Made by a program: the position numbers and the translations under genes. The notes beneath the pieces are model-generated. The model did not search any database. It was not told the DNA's origin and saw nothing but the letters and a program-made list of their open reading frames with translations. 64,000 nt of DNA, from the NCBI RefSeq assembly GCF_000799715.1, contig NZ_JUHG01000016.1, positions 310,001 to 374,000 of the forward strand. The letters are read 5' to 3'. Positions 61,815 through 64,000 of this stretch are shown piece by piece (positions within the stretch are counted from its first letter, which is position 1; the number at the start of each line of letters is the position of its first letter). This DNA is from Martinezella rhizogenes. GTDB taxonomy: Bacteria > Pseudomonadota > Alphaproteobacteria > Rhizobiales > Rhizobiaceae.

Positions 61815-62160
61815 GATTTCATTCTCTCCAATGGTGGCAGCGTAAGCCACGCCTGTCACCGTCATCGGCCATGGCAGGCTGGAACACGATCTTTCACGGC
61901 CGGTAATTTAGCCATGACATGTCCAGCCAAATCCGCTAATAGACCGGATGACGTTTTATGCGTTTAGCATTTACATGCGCTTAGCATATGTCAAACCTGG
62001 TAACCTATACCGGGCCATATCAAGCATCACGAAGACGTGATGCCCGGGAGGCCACGCGGTAGATTCGGGGATTGGCAGAGGCAGCACATAGGACTACAGA
62101 GCGGATGTCCGCCCCAGGCGGACCCTTTCCCGAAGACACGACCCACCAAGGCATCCGCCT
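61815..62160. other. Shared promoter region of the MBL and MFS genes
   Basis: About 346 bp between divergent genes. It holds the tandem dyads at 61958-61987 and a perfect 7-bp hairpin GCATCAC/GTGATGC (62024-62043) in what would be the MFS leader. A further short palindrome GCGGATGTCCGC lies near 62101. No open frame or RNA gene was recognised. Confidence 0.5.
61958..61987. promoter_or_regulatory. Tandem operator-like dyads between the MBL and MFS genes
   Basis: ATGCGTTTAGCAT (61958-61970) and ATGCGCTTAGCAT (61975-61987) are near-identical 13-mers, each a dyad ATGC-N5-GCAT, separated by 4 bases. They lie about 144 bp from the MBL start and 173 bp from the MFS start. Repeated identical dyads strongly suggest protein binding. 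The regulator is unknown. Confidence 0.6.
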
Positions 62161-63585
62161 ATGAATCGCATCGTTCCCCTGATCCTTGCCGTTGCGCTGT
62201 TCATGGAACAGATGGATTCCACGGTGATCGCAACCGCCCTGCCGGCCATTGCGAATGATCTCCATGTCGGCCCGATTACGCTCAAGCTGGCGCTGACCTC
62301 CTACATGGTGTCGCTTGCGGTGTTCATCCCGATTAGCGGCTGGATGGCGGATCGCTTCGGGGCGAAGAACATCTTCCGAATTGCCATCTGCATCTTCGTC
62401 GTCGGCTCGATCCTATGCGCCGCCTCGGGCGGCCTCCTGGAATTCGTCGCCGCCCGCTTCCTGCAGGGTGTCGGCGGCTCGATGATGACGCCGGTCGGAC
62501 GTCTGGTTCTGGTGCGCACGACGCAGAAGAGCGACCTGGTCTCCGCCATGGCGCTGCTGTCCATTCCAGCCCTTGTCGGACCGCTGGCCGGCCCGCCGCT
62601 CGGCGGCTTCATCACCACCTATGCGTCCTGGCACTGGATCTTCCTGATCAACGTTCCCGTGGGTATTCTCGGGATTATCCTGTCGTCGATCTTCCTGCCG
62701 GAGGTAGAGGCGACGAGGCCGCCGAAGCTTGATTTCGTCGGCTTCCTGCTGACGTCCTTCGCGGCGGCCGGCGTCGTCTTCGGCATGTCGGTCATCAGCC
62801 TGCCGGCGCTGCCGCCAGTAATCGGCATCTCGGCCATCACCATCGGCTTCGTCTGCGGCTTTCTCTATGTCGGCCATGCGCGCCGTCACCCGGCGCCTAT
62901 CCTCAACCTGACCCTGCTGAAGAACGCCACCTTCCGCGCTTCCGTTACCGGCGGCACGCTGTTTCGCATCTGCATCGGCGCCATGCCGTTCCTGATACCG
63001 CTGATGTTGCAGCTCGGCTTCGGCCTCAATCCGTTCCAGTCGGGCCTGATCACCTTTGCCGGCGCCATCGGCGCGATCACCACCAAGTTCATCGCGCGCC
63101 GCGTCTTTACCGCCGTCGGCTTCAAGACCGCGTTGCTATCGGCTGCCGGCGTCACCACGGTGACGACGATCTGCACCGGCCTGTTCGAGCCATCGACATC
63201 GCATCTCGTCATCATCGGCGTTCTGCTGGTCGGCGGCTTCTCGCGCTCTTTCTTCTTTACCGGCATCAACGCGCTCGCTTTCGCCGACGTCAGCGACAAG
63301 CAGGCCAGCCAGGCAACGTCGATGAGTTCGGTCATGCAGCAGATCAGCATGGCGCTGGGCGTTGCGGTTGCCGCGATGATCCTGGAGACTTCGACCTTCT
63401 TTAGCGGTGCCGAGCTGCAGGTCCGCGACTTCCACATCGCCTTCTTCAGCATCTCGATCCTGACCGTGCTAGCGACCATTCCCTTCATCCGCATGGACCG
63501 CAACGCGGGCGCCATGGTCTCCGGCCACAAGGCCGGGCTGCAGCGCGTAACGGCGACGCAGCCGCAGGAGTCGGTGGTAAAGTAG
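62161..63585 (+). CDS. MFS transporter, DHA2 (EmrB/QacA-like) family
   Basis: A 474-residue inner-membrane exporter with about 14 hydrophobic segments. FMEQMDSTVIATALPAIAND is the DHA2 family motif in helix 1, followed by GWMADRFGAKNIFRIA (motif A). The family extrudes drugs and other hydrophobic compounds by proton antiport. No EmrA-type fusion protein is adjacent, so it may work alone. Divergent from the MBL hydrolase, with which it may share regulation. Confidence 0.92.
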   Translation: MNRIVPLILAVALFMEQMDSTVIATALPAIANDLHVGPITLKLALTSYMVSLAVFIPISGWMADRFGAKNIFRIAICIFVVGSILCAASGGLLEFVAARFLQGVGGSMMTPVGRLVLVRTTQKSDLVSAMALLSIPALVGPLAGPPLGGFITTYASWHWIFLINVPVGILGIILSSIFLPEVEATRPPKLDFVGFLLTSFAAAGVVFGMSVISLPALPPVIGISAITIGFVCGFLYVGHARRHPAPILNLTLLKNATFRASVTGGTLFRICIGAMPFLIPLMLQLGFGLNPFQSGLITFAGAIGAITTKFIARRVFTAVGFKTALLSAAGVTTVTTICTGLFEPSTSHLVIIGVLLVGGFSRSFFFTGINALAFADVSDKQASQATSMSSVMQQISMALGVAVAAMILETSTFFSGAELQVRDFHIAFFSISILTVLATIPFIRMDRNAGAMVSGHKAGLQRVTATQPQESVVK

Positions 63586-63600
63586 CTGGATAGCGGGGAC

Positions 63601-63984
63601 CTACTCAGGCTTCTCGCAGACAGCGCTGAGCTTGTTGCCGTCGGGATCGCGCACGTAAGCCGCATAGAAATTGGCGTGGAAAGAGCGCAGGCCGGGCTTG
63701 CCCTCATCGCTGCCACCATGGGCAAGGGCTGCGGCGTGAAAAGCGTCGACATCGGCGCGACTTTCCGCGTGCAGGGCAACCATCGAGCCGTTACCGATCG
63801 TCGCGGGACGATGATCATAGGGGATCACCACCCAGAACCTGCAGCGGACATCGCCATCGGCGGCATAGCCGATTTCCTCATCCGATTCGCGTTGGCGCCG
63901 GTAACCAAGGATAGGCAGCACCGCGTCATAGAAGCCGCGGGCACGCGGAATGTCGTTGGAACCGAGCGTGACGTAAAGAAGCAT
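63601..63984 (-). CDS. VOC family protein (glyoxalase/bleomycin-resistance fold)
   Basis: A 127-residue vicinal-oxygen-chelate protein opening MLLYVTLGSNDIPRARGFYD and ending with the metal-site segment NFYAAYVRDPDGNKLSAVCE. The double beta-alpha-beta-beta-beta module is typical of small VOC proteins with unknown substrates. It is convergent with the MFS gene, 15 bp between stops. The last 16 bases of the window lie upstream of its ATG. Confidence 0.88.
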   Translation of the reverse strand: MLLYVTLGSNDIPRARGFYDAVLPILGYRRQRESDEEIGYAADGDVRCRFWVVIPYDHRPATIGNGSMVALHAESRADVDAFHAAALAHGGSDEGKPGLRSFHANFYAAYVRDPDGNKLSAVCEKPE

Positions 63985-64000
63985 GGTGATGATGTGCCGC

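Overview
The window looks like ordinary core chromosome from a member of the Rhizobiaceae, most likely the genus Rhizobium. This rests on high GC, alphaproteobacterial gene forms (short HisG with HisZ, plant-like glutamate-cysteine ligase, 504-residue HisS, MutL with a nuclease motif), rhizobial families (DUF2093, DUF4170, a MctP-like permease, an LpxQ-like outer-membrane protein) and short GC-rich palindromic repeats typical of rhizobial intergenic DNA. I see no rRNA, tRNA, CRISPR array, intact insertion sequence, prophage or plasmid maintenance gene. Species assignment is inference.

Layout. 1-7.1 kb: the 3' end of mutL and a DUF2093 gene, then a minus-strand run for lipid A and inner-core synthesis and housekeeping (pmbA-like, cysQ, DUF4170, waaA, HAD phosphatase, lpxK). 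7.2-13.8 kb: a CPA2 cation/proton antiporter, a minus-strand run (RluB-like pseudouridine synthase with a very long low-complexity tail, rsmD, patatin), tadA and a lipoprotein. 13.9-22.3 kb: ileS, a mctP-like symporter with its small DUF3311 partner, a TIGR01459-type HAD gene with ribF, and a chromate transporter. 22.3-24.5 kb: groES-groEL behind an RpoH-like promoter and a CIRCE operator. 24.5-31 kb: an orphan PAS-like protein, a RIME-like repeat, a divergent GST/DoxX pair, hisS-hisZ-hisG and a 2'-5' RNA ligase-family protein. 31-38.7 kb: a small secreted metal-type cassette (Cys/Met/His-rich protein plus DUF305), two LysR regulators, an alcohol dehydrogenase, an aldo/keto reductase, a HAD hydrolase and tag with a secreted partner. 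38.9-42.2 kb: two paralogous L,D-transpeptidases separated by a structured inverted-repeat element, an LpxQ-like barrel and a DUF6881 protein. 42.2-47.3 kb: glycolate oxidase genes glcD-glcE-glcF with a divergent LysR gene and a repeat inside the operon. 47.6-53.3 kb: Nudix hydrolase, phosphate transporter, rsmE, gshA, a DUF937-like protein and a small orphan. 53.3-64 kb: ABC-F ATPase, dienelactone hydrolase, DUF1127 gene, LysR and TetR regulators, guaB followed by two small membrane-protein genes, an MBL-fold hydrolase facing an MFS exporter across a possible tandem operator, and a VOC protein.

Themes. Envelope work recurs: lipid A (lpxK, waaA, probable lpxQ), peptidoglycan cross-links (two L,D-transpeptidases) and secreted or lipid-anchored small proteins. 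Translation and RNA maintenance form a second group (ileS, hisS, rluB-like, rsmD, rsmE, tadA). Stress and detoxification form a third (groESL, gshA, GST, chrA, MFS, DoxX).

I did not find a clear new multi-gene defence or biosynthetic system. The most interesting unexplained items are the 216-bp inverted-repeat element between the L,D-transpeptidases, the possible MerR-type promoter before the small secreted metal cassette, the tandem dyads between the MBL and MFS genes, the C-terminus of LpxK apparently encoded by a palindromic repeat, the orphan PAS-like protein after groEL, and the repetitive tail of the pseudouridine synthase.
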